Assembly: GCA_028706745.1 (NCBI GenBank)
Contig: JAQTVM010000003.1
Coordinates: forward strand, 24,411-88,410
Origin: Candidatus Nanoarchaeia archaeon
GTDB lineage: Archaea; Nanobdellota; Nanobdellia; SCGC-AAA011-G17; GW2011-AR17
Direction of reading: 5' to 3'
Length of the DNA: 64,000 nucleotides
Shown here: positions 1 through 9,183 of the stretch, one piece after another
Numbering within the stretch: the first letter of the stretch is position 1
Layout of the letters: each line of letters opens with the position of its first letter
Translations under genes and position numbers: made by a program
Notes under the pieces: generated by a model
Seen by the model: only the letters and a program-made list of their open reading frames with translations
Databases searched by the model: none
What the model was told of the DNA's origin: nothing

Positions 1-3
1 CAT
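1..3 (-). CDS. rpl12: Start codon of the next gene, probably ribosomal protein L12 (P1)
   Basis: Only an ATG is inside the window, read on the minus strand from base 3 to base 1. It lies 7 nt after the stop codon of L10. In archaeal genomes the order L1-L10(P0)-L12(P1) is usual, so the next gene is expected to be L12. The identity is inferred from gene order alone; no coding residues beyond Met are visible. Confidence 0.4.
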
Positions 4-10
4 GCTTTAA

Positions 11-874
11 TTATAACCCAGCCTTGCTTTTGACAGCAGAAACCTGCATCTCGGCTTTTGCCAAAAGCTCCTTTAAATTGTCGCTGGTGAGTATGTCCTT
101 TGAATTTGCAAGGCCCTTTGATTCCCTGTATGCCTTTGCAATCAGGAGCTGTATTGTGTCCTTTGACGGGTATGCTGCGTAGACAGCAAGGTTCATTGCC
201 TCTCTTGCAAGCCTTGTTATGTCTGCCTTTGTCTTTGCATCGTCTATGAACAATACGCTCTTTGTGAGTATGATTCCGTTTTCAAGCACTGCAACAAGGT
301 TAAGCCCGATTTCCATCGGCTCAATCCCGAACTTTGCAAGCAATCCTGCTGTCTTGTCGTCAACAACCTGCCCTTCTTTTGCAACAACTTTTTCAGCCTT
401 GACAGCAACCTTGCCGCCTTCAATGCCTGCCTTTATTCCCATGCCGCCAAGCTCGCTTAAAATAGGACCGGGCGCAAATGGTGTCGGACCTGCAGGTATA
501 ATCAGGTCAAATGGCGCTTTCTGCCCTGCCTTAATCGGGACATTGCTCTTGCTTTTTCCCATTGCCTTGCATACCTTGAAAGGGTTTTCCCTTGTGAATA
601 TCAATGCAGGCATGCCTGTGATTTTCTTTTCAAGCTCTTCAATGCCTTTTAAGTCTGCTTTTGCCTGCTCAAATGCAATCTTAATCAGGTTTGCCTTGCT
701 CATCCTGATAACCATCATTTCCCTTAACTGCTTCTTCATCTTCTGCATCTGCGCAGAAGGAAGCCCCTCGATATTTACCAATCCTATGATTGGATATTCT
801 TTCAGCAGTTTTACAAGCTCCCTGACTTCCTTTTTCTTGGATTCAGAAACATGGGCTTTATGTTTGGCGTTCAT
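11..874 (-). CDS. rpl10: Large-subunit ribosomal protein L10 (archaeal P0, stalk base)
   Basis: 287-residue archaeal-type L10/P0. It anchors the L12 stalk on 23S rRNA and so helps recruit translation GTPases. The N-terminal ~100 residues form the rRNA-binding domain. Residues ~105-180 carry the archaeal/eukaryotic insertion, visible as the PAGPTPFAPGPILSELG stretch. The C-terminal part is helical and Lys/Ala rich, where L12 dimers normally bind. The archaeal C-terminal acidic tip (typically ending MGFGLF-like) is not seen; the protein ends KSKAGL, which is short for the family. The start overlaps the end of L1 by 4 nt, indicating translational coupling. Confidence 0.95.
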   Translation of the reverse strand: MNAKHKAHVSESKKKEVRELVKLLKEYPIIGLVNIEGLPSAQMQKMKKQLREMMVIRMSKANLIKIAFEQAKADLKGIEELEKKITGMPALIFTRENPFKVCKAMGKSKSNVPIKAGQKAPFDLIIPAGPTPFAPGPILSELGGMGIKAGIEGGKVAVKAEKVVAKEGQVVDDKTAGLLAKFGIEPMEIGLNLVAVLENGIILTKSVLFIDDAKTKADITRLAREAMNLAVYAAYPSKDTIQLLIAKAYRESKGLANSKDILTSDNLKELLAKAEMQVSAVKSKAGL

Positions 875-1533
875 TTCTGCTCACCCACCTTTACAGGCGC
901 GCCCATTGTCAGCTTAAGAATAAGTGTCTTGATGTTGTTTTCTTTCTGAGGCAGTGCATTTACAACTGCGTTGTATACAACCATTATGTTGTCAGCTATC
1001 TGCTCGTCAGCCATTTTTTCGTCGCCTATTGCGCATTTTATGATTGCGTCATTCTTTGTCGCAAGCCTGACTGTTTTTCTCAGCTTGTCAACAACTGGCT
1101 GCAAAGGCGCCTTTGGAGGAACAACCGCCCCTGATTTCGGGTTTGGCATTTTTCCTTTTGTACCCAATATCTTACCAAGGTTTGCCGCCAATTCTTTCAT
1201 CAGATGAGGCTGTGTTATGAAAAAGTCGATTTTTCTTGCCAGTTTCTTCATCGCCCTCTTCTTTTTTGCCTCTGCTGCAAGATTTTCAAGCGGAATCACC
1301 ATGTCGCATGTTTTCTTTGCTTCTGCCAGAATCGAATCATCAACAATCGCGCAAATTTCTGTTTTTCTGCTTCTCAAATTCGGAAGCGGAATGAAAATAT
1401 CTACCTTGTGAGAGGGATTCTTGAGGTCAAGCCCCTTGAGATTGAGAATAAAGTCAAGTGTCTGGTTAAATCCTCTTTTAGGAGAATCCTTGCGTATTTT
1501 TTCTATTGCAGTCAGTATTTGTTTTTTGTCCAT
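871..1533 (-). CDS. rpl1: Large-subunit ribosomal protein L1
   Basis: 220-residue L1, the mobile-stalk protein that helps release tRNA from the E site. In bacteria and archaea it can also bind its own mRNA as a translational repressor. The family core LGKILGTKGKMPNPKSG is present in the middle domain. The frame stays open to 1554, but the ATG at 1533 (MDKKQI) is preferred: a GAAGGGGAT Shine-Dalgarno-like stretch lies just upstream and it matches the usual archaeal L1 N-terminus. First gene of the L1-L10-L12 operon, under the TATA box at 1601-1610. Confidence 0.95.
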   Translation of the reverse strand: MDKKQILTAIEKIRKDSPKRGFNQTLDFILNLKGLDLKNPSHKVDIFIPLPNLRSRKTEICAIVDDSILAEAKKTCDMVIPLENLAAEAKKKRAMKKLARKIDFFITQPHLMKELAANLGKILGTKGKMPNPKSGAVVPPKAPLQPVVDKLRKTVRLATKNDAIIKCAIGDEKMADEQIADNIMVVYNAVVNALPQKENNIKTLILKLTMGAPVKVGEQK

Positions 1534-1600
1534 AATATCCCCTTCTGCACCCAATGGCGTAGTAATGCGGGTATTTGATGGATTATGGTAGAATTGAGTT

Positions 1601-1610
1601 GTTTATAAAC
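1601..1610 (-). promoter_or_regulatory. TATA box of the L1-L10-L12 operon
   Basis: GTTTATAAAC, preceded on the minus strand by an A-rich BRE-like stretch. A start about 25 nt downstream would fall near 1577, leaving a ~40-nt leader. The leader is long enough for L1 autoregulation, but no clear L1-binding mimic was identified. Confidence 0.6.
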
Positions 1611-1638
1611 TTTTTGGCTTAATTCAGGATATTACAGC

Positions 1639-3933
1639 TTAAACCGGGCGGGGCGCTGCTGCGCTAATTCTCCCAATTTTTTCCTGCAGTTGCCTTAATG
1701 CAGGCTCGGAGAAAGTGTCGCCTCTTCCTTCTGCAGTGTCGCCATCGTGCTTCCACTGGCTTCTCATTATTGAATTAAGCCTTGGTCTTAAGAGATTGGA
1801 GCATCTTTCATCGCAAATCCCCCCGCATCCTTTCCAGTTTTCTTTTGCTTTGTCAGCAAGCTCATGCCCCCATTCCTCAACTGCTTCTTCATAAGAAAGG
1901 CAGTTGGGATTTCCCGCTACCCCTTCTTTTCCCGGAGTTAATGTATGATATTCGTCTCTCAAGTCTCCAAAAGAATGCCCGAACTCGTGCGCAACAACAA
2001 GGGACTTGCCGTGTCTTGCAGAATTTAATTCATTATGTGATATAAATGCCAAATTATTATTCAATTCTGCATGCGCGCCAAATGTCTTTTTAGAGAGGGC
2101 TATTATGCTGTTTGCTCCTGCGCATTGCTTTGCAGTGCTTCTTATAATGCGGGCTGATGGCGCATAGCCTAATTCTTTTAAATCAGCAGGCATATTGCCT
2201 CCGTTAATCATGTAAAATTTGAATTTATCCTTATTTGACGCAAAAGGCTCAACTTCCAAAAGCCCCTTGTATTCGCCTTCGCCATTTAATGCCAGATTGA
2301 TATCATCCCTGAATTCCTGCATGTCAGAATACTCGTCTGAAACAAACAAGACATTGTATCCGCTCCCTGATGTTCCCGGCACTTGTGCGCACGTTGATGC
2401 TGTAACGCACAGCTTGTCAATGCACTTTTTTCCTGCGCTGCATTCTGAATCTGCATTGCACCTGTAACTGCCTGCTCTTGCAGATATGAATCCCTGGACT
2501 CTCTGCCCGTTAAGGTAGCAGTCTTTTGTTGTTGAAGGATTTTTGCATTCAAAAACATCATAAAATTCAAGAGGCTGCTCTCCCGCCTCCACTGCATCTT
2601 TTGGCAGAAGATATGCCTTGAAGCTTATTCCCAAATCAAACCAGTTTCCGCTTGGTGTCACAATAATGTCGTCTTTATAAAACTTAATCTGCGTGCTTAC
2701 GCCTTCTTTTTTTAGCGCTGCAAAGCTTGGCATGGCTTCATTTGCCGGCGTGTCAAAAGGCTCTATTTCTGCTTTTTCTGCAAATGACGGAATGTTAATT
2801 GAAAGCCACAGGGGCATTGCATTGCTGCCTGTTATTGCCCTTGGCTTTATGCTTATTTTTTTTTCGCTTTCATCCCACAAAATGCACCCCATTCCGTCAT
2901 AAGGCTCATCGTTTCCAATGCATTTTGTGTAAGGCATTATTCCTGAAAATATAAATGCGCCTCCGCTTGCAGCAAATGCAATGTTTGCCGGCGGCTGCGT
3001 TCCTTCCTTAAATGCCGCGACAAAATTATTTTGGGCTTTTGATTTTATGCCGTAACTTAAATCCGGAAATAATGAAACACCTGCATTTGCCCCTTCCGCA
3101 ACAAGCGGAAAAAGCTCTCCTGAATTTGACTTTAGTTTAACTTTTGCCCACGAGCTGAATTCTGTATCAAACAATCTGCCTTTTTTTCCAAATGCGCCCG
3201 GCTCTCCTGCAGGAAGGGCTTCTATCTCAAATTTTGAAGTGTCTCCTATTGATACTAAGTGCAAGTCATAAGCGTCATATATGCCTTCGCACTGCTCCGG
3301 GTCTGCTGTCATGCAGTCATCAACAGCTTCCTGCATCTTGACAAAACCCTCATTAAGATATTTTTGCAGGTTTCTCTGCCCTGATGAAATGAATCCCTCT
3401 CCTGTAATGTTAAGGTATCCGCCTGCAGGCGTGACAACAGACACCATCTCGCAGTCTATGTATTCTTCTTCGCTGTCCCTGCAGCCAAGGAACCATCCGC
3501 CTCTTCCATTCTGGAATACTCCATTCTTGATTTCAAACAAAGCTCTTGAAGGCTCGCGCACGAGCGCATTGAATTCCCTGCCTTCAATTCTTACTGCATT
3601 GCCTGCTGTGACTGAGTTATAAAATCCGTTTGTCACTGTGAAAAATTTTCTTGCAGGGTCTGCTATTATCAGCCCGCCAAGCAAGCCAAAGTCCCTTAAC
3701 TGCCCGCCGCGTATGTATTTTATGCTCAAGAATCCGGATTCGCTCGCTTCAATTACGCTTCCTTCGCCAAAAACCTCGGAAAGTTGTTCAGGATTGTATG
3801 CGGCATAAAGCCTTCCGCTGTCAACTCCGTAATATGCTTCCATGTCGTGCAATGTTTCTTTTCTTAATTCCTCTGCAAAAGCAGGCATTGAGATTATTAT
3901 AAGGAATACAGCTGCAATAATTAACCTTTTCAT
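1639..3933 (-). CDS. Secreted M64-like (IgA-peptidase-type) zinc metallopeptidase
   Basis: 764 residues with a clean signal peptide (MKRLIIAAVFLIIISMPAFA, then EE). The C-terminal third holds HEFGHSFGDLRDEY at about 649-662. This matches the zinc-binding HExxH and the downstream L-x-DEY of peptidase family M64, and is preceded by a typical M64 fold entry (YNVLFVSDEYSD). Between residues ~490 and 520 is a Cys-rich knot-like segment with six Cys. The large N-terminal region (about 1-480) is unrecognised, probably beta-rich, and extracytoplasmic. It follows a membrane-anchored Cys-rich protein by 39 nt but has its own TATA box. Family assignment is from motifs; the substrate is unknown. Confidence 0.75.
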   Translation of the reverse strand: MKRLIIAAVFLIIISMPAFAEELRKETLHDMEAYYGVDSGRLYAAYNPEQLSEVFGEGSVIEASESGFLSIKYIRGGQLRDFGLLGGLIIADPARKFFTVTNGFYNSVTAGNAVRIEGREFNALVREPSRALFEIKNGVFQNGRGGWFLGCRDSEEEYIDCEMVSVVTPAGGYLNITGEGFISSGQRNLQKYLNEGFVKMQEAVDDCMTADPEQCEGIYDAYDLHLVSIGDTSKFEIEALPAGEPGAFGKKGRLFDTEFSSWAKVKLKSNSGELFPLVAEGANAGVSLFPDLSYGIKSKAQNNFVAAFKEGTQPPANIAFAASGGAFIFSGIMPYTKCIGNDEPYDGMGCILWDESEKKISIKPRAITGSNAMPLWLSINIPSFAEKAEIEPFDTPANEAMPSFAALKKEGVSTQIKFYKDDIIVTPSGNWFDLGISFKAYLLPKDAVEAGEQPLEFYDVFECKNPSTTKDCYLNGQRVQGFISARAGSYRCNADSECSAGKKCIDKLCVTASTCAQVPGTSGSGYNVLFVSDEYSDMQEFRDDINLALNGEGEYKGLLEVEPFASNKDKFKFYMINGGNMPADLKELGYAPSARIIRSTAKQCAGANSIIALSKKTFGAHAELNNNLAFISHNELNSARHGKSLVVAHEFGHSFGDLRDEYHTLTPGKEGVAGNPNCLSYEEAVEEWGHELADKAKENWKGCGGICDERCSNLLRPRLNSIMRSQWKHDGDTAEGRGDTFSEPALRQLQEKIGRISAAAPRPV

Positions 3934-3956
3934 ATTTATCTATAAATAAAACAGAG

Positions 3957-3965
3957 TATATAAAA
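3957..3965 (-). promoter_or_regulatory. TATA box for the M64-like peptidase gene
   Basis: TTTATATAC on the minus strand, 24 nt before the ATG at 3933. This predicts a leaderless mRNA and means the last gene of the surface cluster can be transcribed independently of the upstream operon. Confidence 0.55.
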
Positions 3966-3972
3966 ATGCCGA

Positions 3973-4695
3973 TTACCTTCGTTTGTAACCCTTTCCGGCA
4001 GGCTTTCCCATTTCCTTAAGCTCAGAAACAAATCTTCCGTAAGCCGCCTTTGCTTTTTCAGCGAGCCTGATTATTTTCTTTCTCTTCCTGTGCAGGACAA
4101 CTGCAAGCACAACTATTATTATGGACAATGCAATTGAAATCAGCGCGGCAGCCTGCTTCTTTTCCTTTTCCTGTTTTTCGCAGTCTGCGTCAAATACGCA
4201 GTCAGGATCGCAAATATTATCATCCTTTGCAATGCATACTCCGTCCAAATCAGATATTGAGCAGTCTGAAGCGCAGGACACTGCATTCTCTTTTCTGCCG
4301 CATATTCCGTTATAATCGCAGACATCAAGGTATTGGCGCAATAAAATCCTGTTATCCTTGTATAATGCGATTTCATACATTCTTGAGTCATACGGAAACT
4401 TCTCGGTTATTATCTCATATTCAGCTTTTCTTGGCGGGTTTGAAAGCTTGAAAAAGCTTAATTCATAATTCCTGCTCCACAAGGGAGTTCCTGCTGCGTC
4501 ATTCACGGAAAGCATATACCTGCCTGTCTCGTTTGAGTAAGGCAATGCCCTGCCTTCATTTACCTTGTATTCCATTGCAGCAGAGCCGCTTTCAAAAACA
4601 AGCATATTGACTTCCAAAACAGATTCTGCTGAAACAACAGGAAGGAGCATGCAGGCTATCAAGATTACCATTGCCATTATCATATTGTTTTTCAT
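3973..4695 (-). CDS. Membrane-anchored secreted Cys-rich protein, unknown function
   Basis: 240 residues. It has an N-terminal signal peptide (MKNNMIMAMVILIACMLLPVVSA), an extracytoplasmic domain, a Cys-rich block near residues 125-175 with about ten Cys in DCSISDLDGVC/DNICDPDC-type spacing, one transmembrane helix (AALISIALSIIIVVLAVVL) and a basic cytoplasmic tail. The Cys block resembles disulfide-rich modules common in DPANN surface proteins. The frame extends to a GTG at 4710, overlapping the previous gene. The ATG at 4695, just after that gene's stop, starts the signal peptide and is preferred. Part of the 4-12 kb operon. No family was recognised. Confidence 0.7.
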   Translation of the reverse strand: MKNNMIMAMVILIACMLLPVVSAESVLEVNMLVFESGSAAMEYKVNEGRALPYSNETGRYMLSVNDAAGTPLWSRNYELSFFKLSNPPRKAEYEIITEKFPYDSRMYEIALYKDNRILLRQYLDVCDYNGICGRKENAVSCASDCSISDLDGVCIAKDDNICDPDCVFDADCEKQEKEKKQAAALISIALSIIIVVLAVVLHRKRKKIIRLAEKAKAAYGRFVSELKEMGKPAGKGYKRR

Positions 4696-4700
4696 GTTTA

Positions 4701-7058
4701 TCACGTGCACTGCAGCTGCGGGTTTGCTTTCATCAGCAAATACTCGTCAATGCTGTATGAATTTGAGTCAATAAAATTTGACATTGCTGTTCTTTTGCCG
4801 GTATCCAGCATTCCGTTGCCGTCACTGTCTTTTGAGTTTATGTCGAGATTGCCTGAACACCATCTGCATTCTTCAAGGTAAGGATAAAGCTGCTCTGACC
4901 CAACACAGCACTTGTCGCCGCAGCCAAGTTCTGCCTTTAACGGGTTGGGCTTTGCTGCATATCCGCACAGGTTTTCAGCCTTTGTGCCTGTGCAGTCGCA
5001 GTACTGGTCCTTTAGCCCGAACTTGTGCCCCATTTCGTGAATCATATCACAGGCATTGTTTGCTTCAACAATTACAGCGTCTGAATTGTCTGATGTCCAT
5101 CCCCTGTCTGCATAGATGCATTCGGGATATCCGGCAATGTCAGAGTCTTCCACCCCGACAACATAATCATAATCCTCCCCTGTTCTTGCCTTGTATTCTT
5201 CTGCGCAGGTTTTTATTGACGCAAGCGCGTCCTTGAGGCAGTTGTTTTCATTTTCTATAATGCAGCTTCCCGAGCTCCAATGAGGGCCGTAATCAGTTTT
5301 TCCGTCAACAAATATCCTGCTGAACCTGTATGGGCAGTCATTCAAGGGGGTTGCCTTGAGGAATTTTTCAAGCGCTTCGCTTGAATACATAAGGTATGAA
5401 ATCTTTCTTTCCCAGTTTACGGGCAATACCAGAATCTTCAGCCTTACTTCATATTTGGGAGTTTCCTCATTGCCGTAAGCATCGCATCCCTTGAAAGGCG
5501 TTTCGCATTTATTCGGGCAAACAATTGAATTTCTTGTATTTTCATTGAAATAGCACGCAGGATTCAGGTAATGGACCCCGTACCTGAAAACAGACATTGC
5601 TTCTGCCTTGTTTTCATACTGCCTGCATATTTTTGAATCTTCAAAAAGCTCTGCATTTGCTGATTTGTCTGTAAGGGAATAAACAAGGGATTTTTTTCCG
5701 TTTGCTATTTTCCCTATTTGCTGTGCTTTTGCAACTTGTTTCTTAACTTGTATTCCCTGAACAGGCTCTGCATTCTCATACTGCGTCCTTATGCCGCCTT
5801 TGTGCCTTATTCTTATTGTGCTTTCAGACGCATACTCAACAATTCCGTCTTCAGCAGCATACACAGGGCTTCCTGCTGCTGCAGGAATTTCAATTCCCTT
5901 ATTGCATCCTTCTTCTCCGGAGCCGAAGCATTCTGATATGTAATGGACGCCATTAAGCTTTTCAGCAGGCCATACAAATTCATATCCTTTTTTCATTGTG
6001 CACGGCTCTATTGAAGCCCTGTTCTGCCTTGCATCTTCCAGCCTTATTATGCCTGTTTCCCTTGAAATAAATCCTGCCTTTGAGCTGTTTGAGAAGAATA
6101 CCGCTTTTTCAGCAAGCACTTCGCCTTTTTTGCATGCGCTCTTTAACTCAAGCGCGCTTTTTGAATATGAAACGCAAATCTCGGCTTTCCTGAATTCAGG
6201 CATGTCCGATGATTCAGCCAGAGGCTCTGCATCAACCTCCATCTTAAGCAATTCTTTTGCGTTTTTTCCATTTTCAGAGTATTCAAGAACAAAAGAGTTT
6301 GATTTTTCCTGTGAAACCTGCCTTATTGAATATCCTTCCGGAAGGCTTATTCTTGAAAAGCTGCACATGCACACCCCTTTTGAAGAAGCAAATGCGCATT
6401 CATTGTATTCTTCTACAAATTTCTTGAATGATGCAAGAGCCAGCTCCTCTTTTTTCCTTTGCTTGAATGTGCACCTTGGAATCAGCGAAAAATAATCCTC
6501 AATGCTCTCCCTTGTTTCGTTTCCTGAAAGAATAAGGGATTCAGGGACAATGCAGGCAATTCCCTGCTTTGGCTTGTAAAGCTCCTCAATTGAGCTCATC
6601 ATGTAATGCCTTTCCAGGCTTTCGCCTTCAAGCACATACCATTCCTTCTTTTCAGCGTGTATTTCAAGCTTTTCGCTGCTCCAGCATCCTGTATCTTCCT
6701 TGTCCTGCATTATGCCTGTTGCCATGCCTGTGATTGTTTCTGAAATCCACGGTTTTCCTTTTTCAATCAGTGTAAGCTTCAGGTCATATCCCTGATTTTC
6801 CGCCTTTATTGAATACGAAGAAGGAAAGCGAACCCTGTAAATGTCGCACATGCAGTTTTCTTCCACGCTGCAGTCCCTGTATGCTTTTGCAAGGTTGTGG
6901 AATGCATTTGCAACCTCCTGCCTGTCCTTGTAATATTCATAATCCTTTTCAATGTGCTGCTGGGGATACATTACTTGTATTGCAAGAAAAAGCCCGCACG
7001 AAAGTATTGCAATTGTAAGAATGATGAAAACAAGGTTTGCTACGGGAAACTCGTCCAT
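4701..7058 (-). CDS. Membrane protein with degenerate LytM/M23-like domain and zincin (HEMGH) domain
   Basis: 785 residues with an N-terminal membrane helix (~8-30). Residues ~45-145 and ~205-300 look like an internal duplication, each with a Y-x-x-C ... C-x-C ... P-x-x-YSI pattern. Residues ~361-463 align by eye with LytM/M23 peptidases (GIEIPAAAGSPVYAAEDGIV, then a Y-E position, then an LVYSL strand). Each expected zinc ligand is replaced: Asn for the first His, Glu for Asp, Glu for the Y-x-H His, and no H-x-H. It should therefore not be an active M23 enzyme. The C-terminal part carries HEMGHKFGLKDQY at 674-686, a zincin site that looks intact. Spacing to the next gene is 5 nt. Function unknown; a surface role is inferred from the operon. 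Confidence 0.7.
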   Translation of the reverse strand: MDEFPVANLVFIILTIAILSCGLFLAIQVMYPQQHIEKDYEYYKDRQEVANAFHNLAKAYRDCSVEENCMCDIYRVRFPSSYSIKAENQGYDLKLTLIEKGKPWISETITGMATGIMQDKEDTGCWSSEKLEIHAEKKEWYVLEGESLERHYMMSSIEELYKPKQGIACIVPESLILSGNETRESIEDYFSLIPRCTFKQRKKEELALASFKKFVEEYNECAFASSKGVCMCSFSRISLPEGYSIRQVSQEKSNSFVLEYSENGKNAKELLKMEVDAEPLAESSDMPEFRKAEICVSYSKSALELKSACKKGEVLAEKAVFFSNSSKAGFISRETGIIRLEDARQNRASIEPCTMKKGYEFVWPAEKLNGVHYISECFGSGEEGCNKGIEIPAAAGSPVYAAEDGIVEYASESTIRIRHKGGIRTQYENAEPVQGIQVKKQVAKAQQIGKIANGKKSLVYSLTDKSANAELFEDSKICRQYENKAEAMSVFRYGVHYLNPACYFNENTRNSIVCPNKCETPFKGCDAYGNEETPKYEVRLKILVLPVNWERKISYLMYSSEALEKFLKATPLNDCPYRFSRIFVDGKTDYGPHWSSGSCIIENENNCLKDALASIKTCAEEYKARTGEDYDYVVGVEDSDIAGYPECIYADRGWTSDNSDAVIVEANNACDMIHEMGHKFGLKDQYCDCTGTKAENLCGYAAKPNPLKAELGCGDKCCVGSEQLYPYLEECRWCSGNLDINSKDSDGNGMLDTGKRTAMSNFIDSNSYSIDEYLLMKANPQLQCT

Positions 7059-7064
7059 GGTAAT

Positions 7065-9011
7065 TTACCTTATGCAAGGCGGACTTTCGCATATTGCCAG
7101 AGTGTTGCCTGCGCGCTGCATCCAGATATTTTTTTCCACTGATTTGTCTCCTGTTTCGACAGAACCCTTTGCAAATACAGGCTGGAATCCGTAAGGCGGA
7201 AGCTTTATGCAGTAACTTTCCCTCAAGTCATATGTCTGCCTTTGCAATTCAGTGTAATACTGCCCTTCAGGATTGTTCTGTATGCATAAGCAGGTTTCCC
7301 CTTCAGGGCACCTGTAAGGCATTTCGCAGGAGGCAGAGCGCGGATTTGTGACCATCTCACAGGTTCTTCCTGTTTCATCAGTATGGCAAACTTCTTCCTG
7401 CGTTTCTTCATTGCAGGGCGCCCCCCTGTCTTGTGCATCTTTTTGAATCAATGCAATCTTTGAATTTGAAGGCATTGGGAACATCATGTTGTAAAGACCT
7501 GCTGATTCTTCCATTGCTGACAATTCATTTGCAAGCTCTGCCATTGAACTCCAGTCAATTCCCCTGCAATCACTGTAAATGTCATACTCACCTGTTGTGC
7601 ATTCTCCTTTGTAATATTCTGCCGGAAGCTTTGGCATATGGCAAAGGAGCATGCCGGGGGATGTTATTGCTTTTTGAATTTCCTGTTCTGTTCTCCTTTT
7701 GCCGATAAACCTCTCGTGATTCTTTAATATCCAGTCATCGCCCCCTTCAACTTCATTGTTTCTCTTATAGGTTTCCATCAGTGTAATGGCTGATGTTGAA
7801 GTGCCTATTGTGTCTTCTGCTTTCAAGACAGCCCCTCCTGTGAATCCTGTCTTTGTTATTTCTGCCTTTGCCTTGTATGCAGACTCTATTGTCTTAAGCC
7901 CTGCAATTTTTACAACCCTTCCAACAATGCGGTTTGCAGCAGGGAAATGCTCGTAAGCGCTGTGAATCTCATATATTGTCACGCTTTTTCCCTCTTCGCC
8001 GCAGTTTGAGTCACAATAATCAGCAACAACCCCGTATGCAATCGGCGAAAAAACATTATTATTTTCATTCACATTAATTTTTATCCATCTTGAAAAGCTG
8101 TCTTGGCTGCTTCCGCAGGAATTAATGCCTGTAATATCCTCTGCATTAACAGGCCAGATTATTGAGTAATCCTTCCCTGATTCACCTTCGCATCCTGGAA
8201 TTCTGAACATCTCTTCAGTTAGCCTGTCTCTTTCAAATGGAGTTGCACTTTCCTGTTTTTCAAATTTTATAATCTTAACCATATCCTCCCTTCCTGTCAA
8301 ATCACCGAAATTAACAGGCTCTTCTTTTACTGCCTGCGTCATAAAGCAGATATTGTTTCCAATCTTGTGCATCTGCATTACAATGCCCTCGTGATAGAAA
8401 TTGTAAGGTCCGTATCTGCCTGCCTTGAAAACTATTTTTCCGTCCTTCTTTTCAATAAGCATGTTTTCAAAAGTCAAATCAGGCACTATGCTTTCCTGCC
8501 CGTCTTTTGTTTGAATTGCCAGCTGATAAGCCTCCAGCGGTCTGCAAAGAATTCCTTCCATATTTTTTCCGTTTTCCTGCCATTCTGCGCTTAGCGCAAG
8601 GCTTATCTGCAGATTATTCAATCTTGAGGCATCTCCGACAGGCGCGTCATTTGCGTCAAAGGCGGCAATAAGAACATATTTTTCCTCAGGACTGTCTGTC
8701 TTGTCAATCCTGTTCTGCAGGAACACCCTGTATCCTTCAGGAAGCTTTTCAAGCGCTTCCATGTCAAGCTCGCAGCCGCAGTTGTCAAGTGAGTGGTCAA
8801 TGCAGTTGATTATTGAGCCGATTGTGCTTGCAGTGACAATCTGCAAAGCCTCGTTTTTCTTTGCATCCTCGCCCATCTTGAATGTCTCTTCTGCAATCTT
8901 TGCAACGTCTGAGAATGTTTCGGGATAAAATTTGTAAACCATGATGCCTGCTACAAAAAGCACTGCAAGTATAATCAATGCATACATCACCCAGCTTGTG
9001 CTTTCTTCCAT
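7065..9011 (-). CDS. Membrane-anchored surface protein related to the neighbouring degenerate-LytM protein
   Basis: 648 residues, N-terminal membrane helix (~8-27), rest extracytoplasmic. Early in the mature part is a C ... C-G-C ... LPEGY pattern like that repeated in the next protein. Around residues 285-335 a segment starting YSIIWPVNAEDITGINSCG, then FSPIAYGVVADYC, corresponds by eye to the FVWPAEKLNGV ... PVYAAEDGIVEYA stretch of the LytM-like domain in the next protein, even further degraded. The C-terminal ~200 residues are Cys-rich. The gene lies between a pilin-like gene (4 nt away) and the 785-residue protein (6 nt). No enzymatic motif is seen. The relationship to the neighbour is my reading of short similarities. 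Confidence 0.65.
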   Translation of the reverse strand: MEESTSWVMYALIILAVLFVAGIMVYKFYPETFSDVAKIAEETFKMGEDAKKNEALQIVTASTIGSIINCIDHSLDNCGCELDMEALEKLPEGYRVFLQNRIDKTDSPEEKYVLIAAFDANDAPVGDASRLNNLQISLALSAEWQENGKNMEGILCRPLEAYQLAIQTKDGQESIVPDLTFENMLIEKKDGKIVFKAGRYGPYNFYHEGIVMQMHKIGNNICFMTQAVKEEPVNFGDLTGREDMVKIIKFEKQESATPFERDRLTEEMFRIPGCEGESGKDYSIIWPVNAEDITGINSCGSSQDSFSRWIKINVNENNNVFSPIAYGVVADYCDSNCGEEGKSVTIYEIHSAYEHFPAANRIVGRVVKIAGLKTIESAYKAKAEITKTGFTGGAVLKAEDTIGTSTSAITLMETYKRNNEVEGGDDWILKNHERFIGKRRTEQEIQKAITSPGMLLCHMPKLPAEYYKGECTTGEYDIYSDCRGIDWSSMAELANELSAMEESAGLYNMMFPMPSNSKIALIQKDAQDRGAPCNEETQEEVCHTDETGRTCEMVTNPRSASCEMPYRCPEGETCLCIQNNPEGQYYTELQRQTYDLRESYCIKLPPYGFQPVFAKGSVETGDKSVEKNIWMQRAGNTLAICESPPCIR

Positions 9012-9015
9012 GTTT

Positions 9016-9183
9016 TTACCTTAATCCTATTGTTGACAGAAAACTCTGCCATGCATCTAATGACTTTTCCCTCAGCTTTCCGCTGAATATGAGCATTACA
9101 ACAAGCACCACCAGCGCAAGCAGTAATATTGCAACATAATCAAGGGCAAGCTTTCCTTTTTTTGTTTTGAAATATCCTGTCAT
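9016..9183 (-). CDS. 55-residue pilin-like single-span protein
   Basis: A small gene wedged between larger ones. Its ATG overlaps the stop of the upstream pilin-like gene (ATGA), and its TAA is 4 nt before the next ATG. The protein begins MTGYFKTKKGKLALDY and continues with about 18 hydrophobic residues, then a polar tail. KKG followed by a short polar stretch with an acidic residue and a hydrophobic helix resembles archaeal class III (prepilin) signal peptides, with Asp where Glu is usual. Cleavage after Gly by a PibD-like peptidase is an inference. Placed in an operon with a TadC-type platform, it could be a minor pilin. Confidence 0.65.
   Translation of the reverse strand: MTGYFKTKKGKLALDYVAILLLALVVLVVMLIFSGKLREKSLDAWQSFLSTIGLR

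Noticed and set aside
4701..7058. Active M23 peptidoglycan hydrolase
   Set aside because: All zinc ligands of the LytM-like domain are replaced and archaea of this type lack peptidoglycan.
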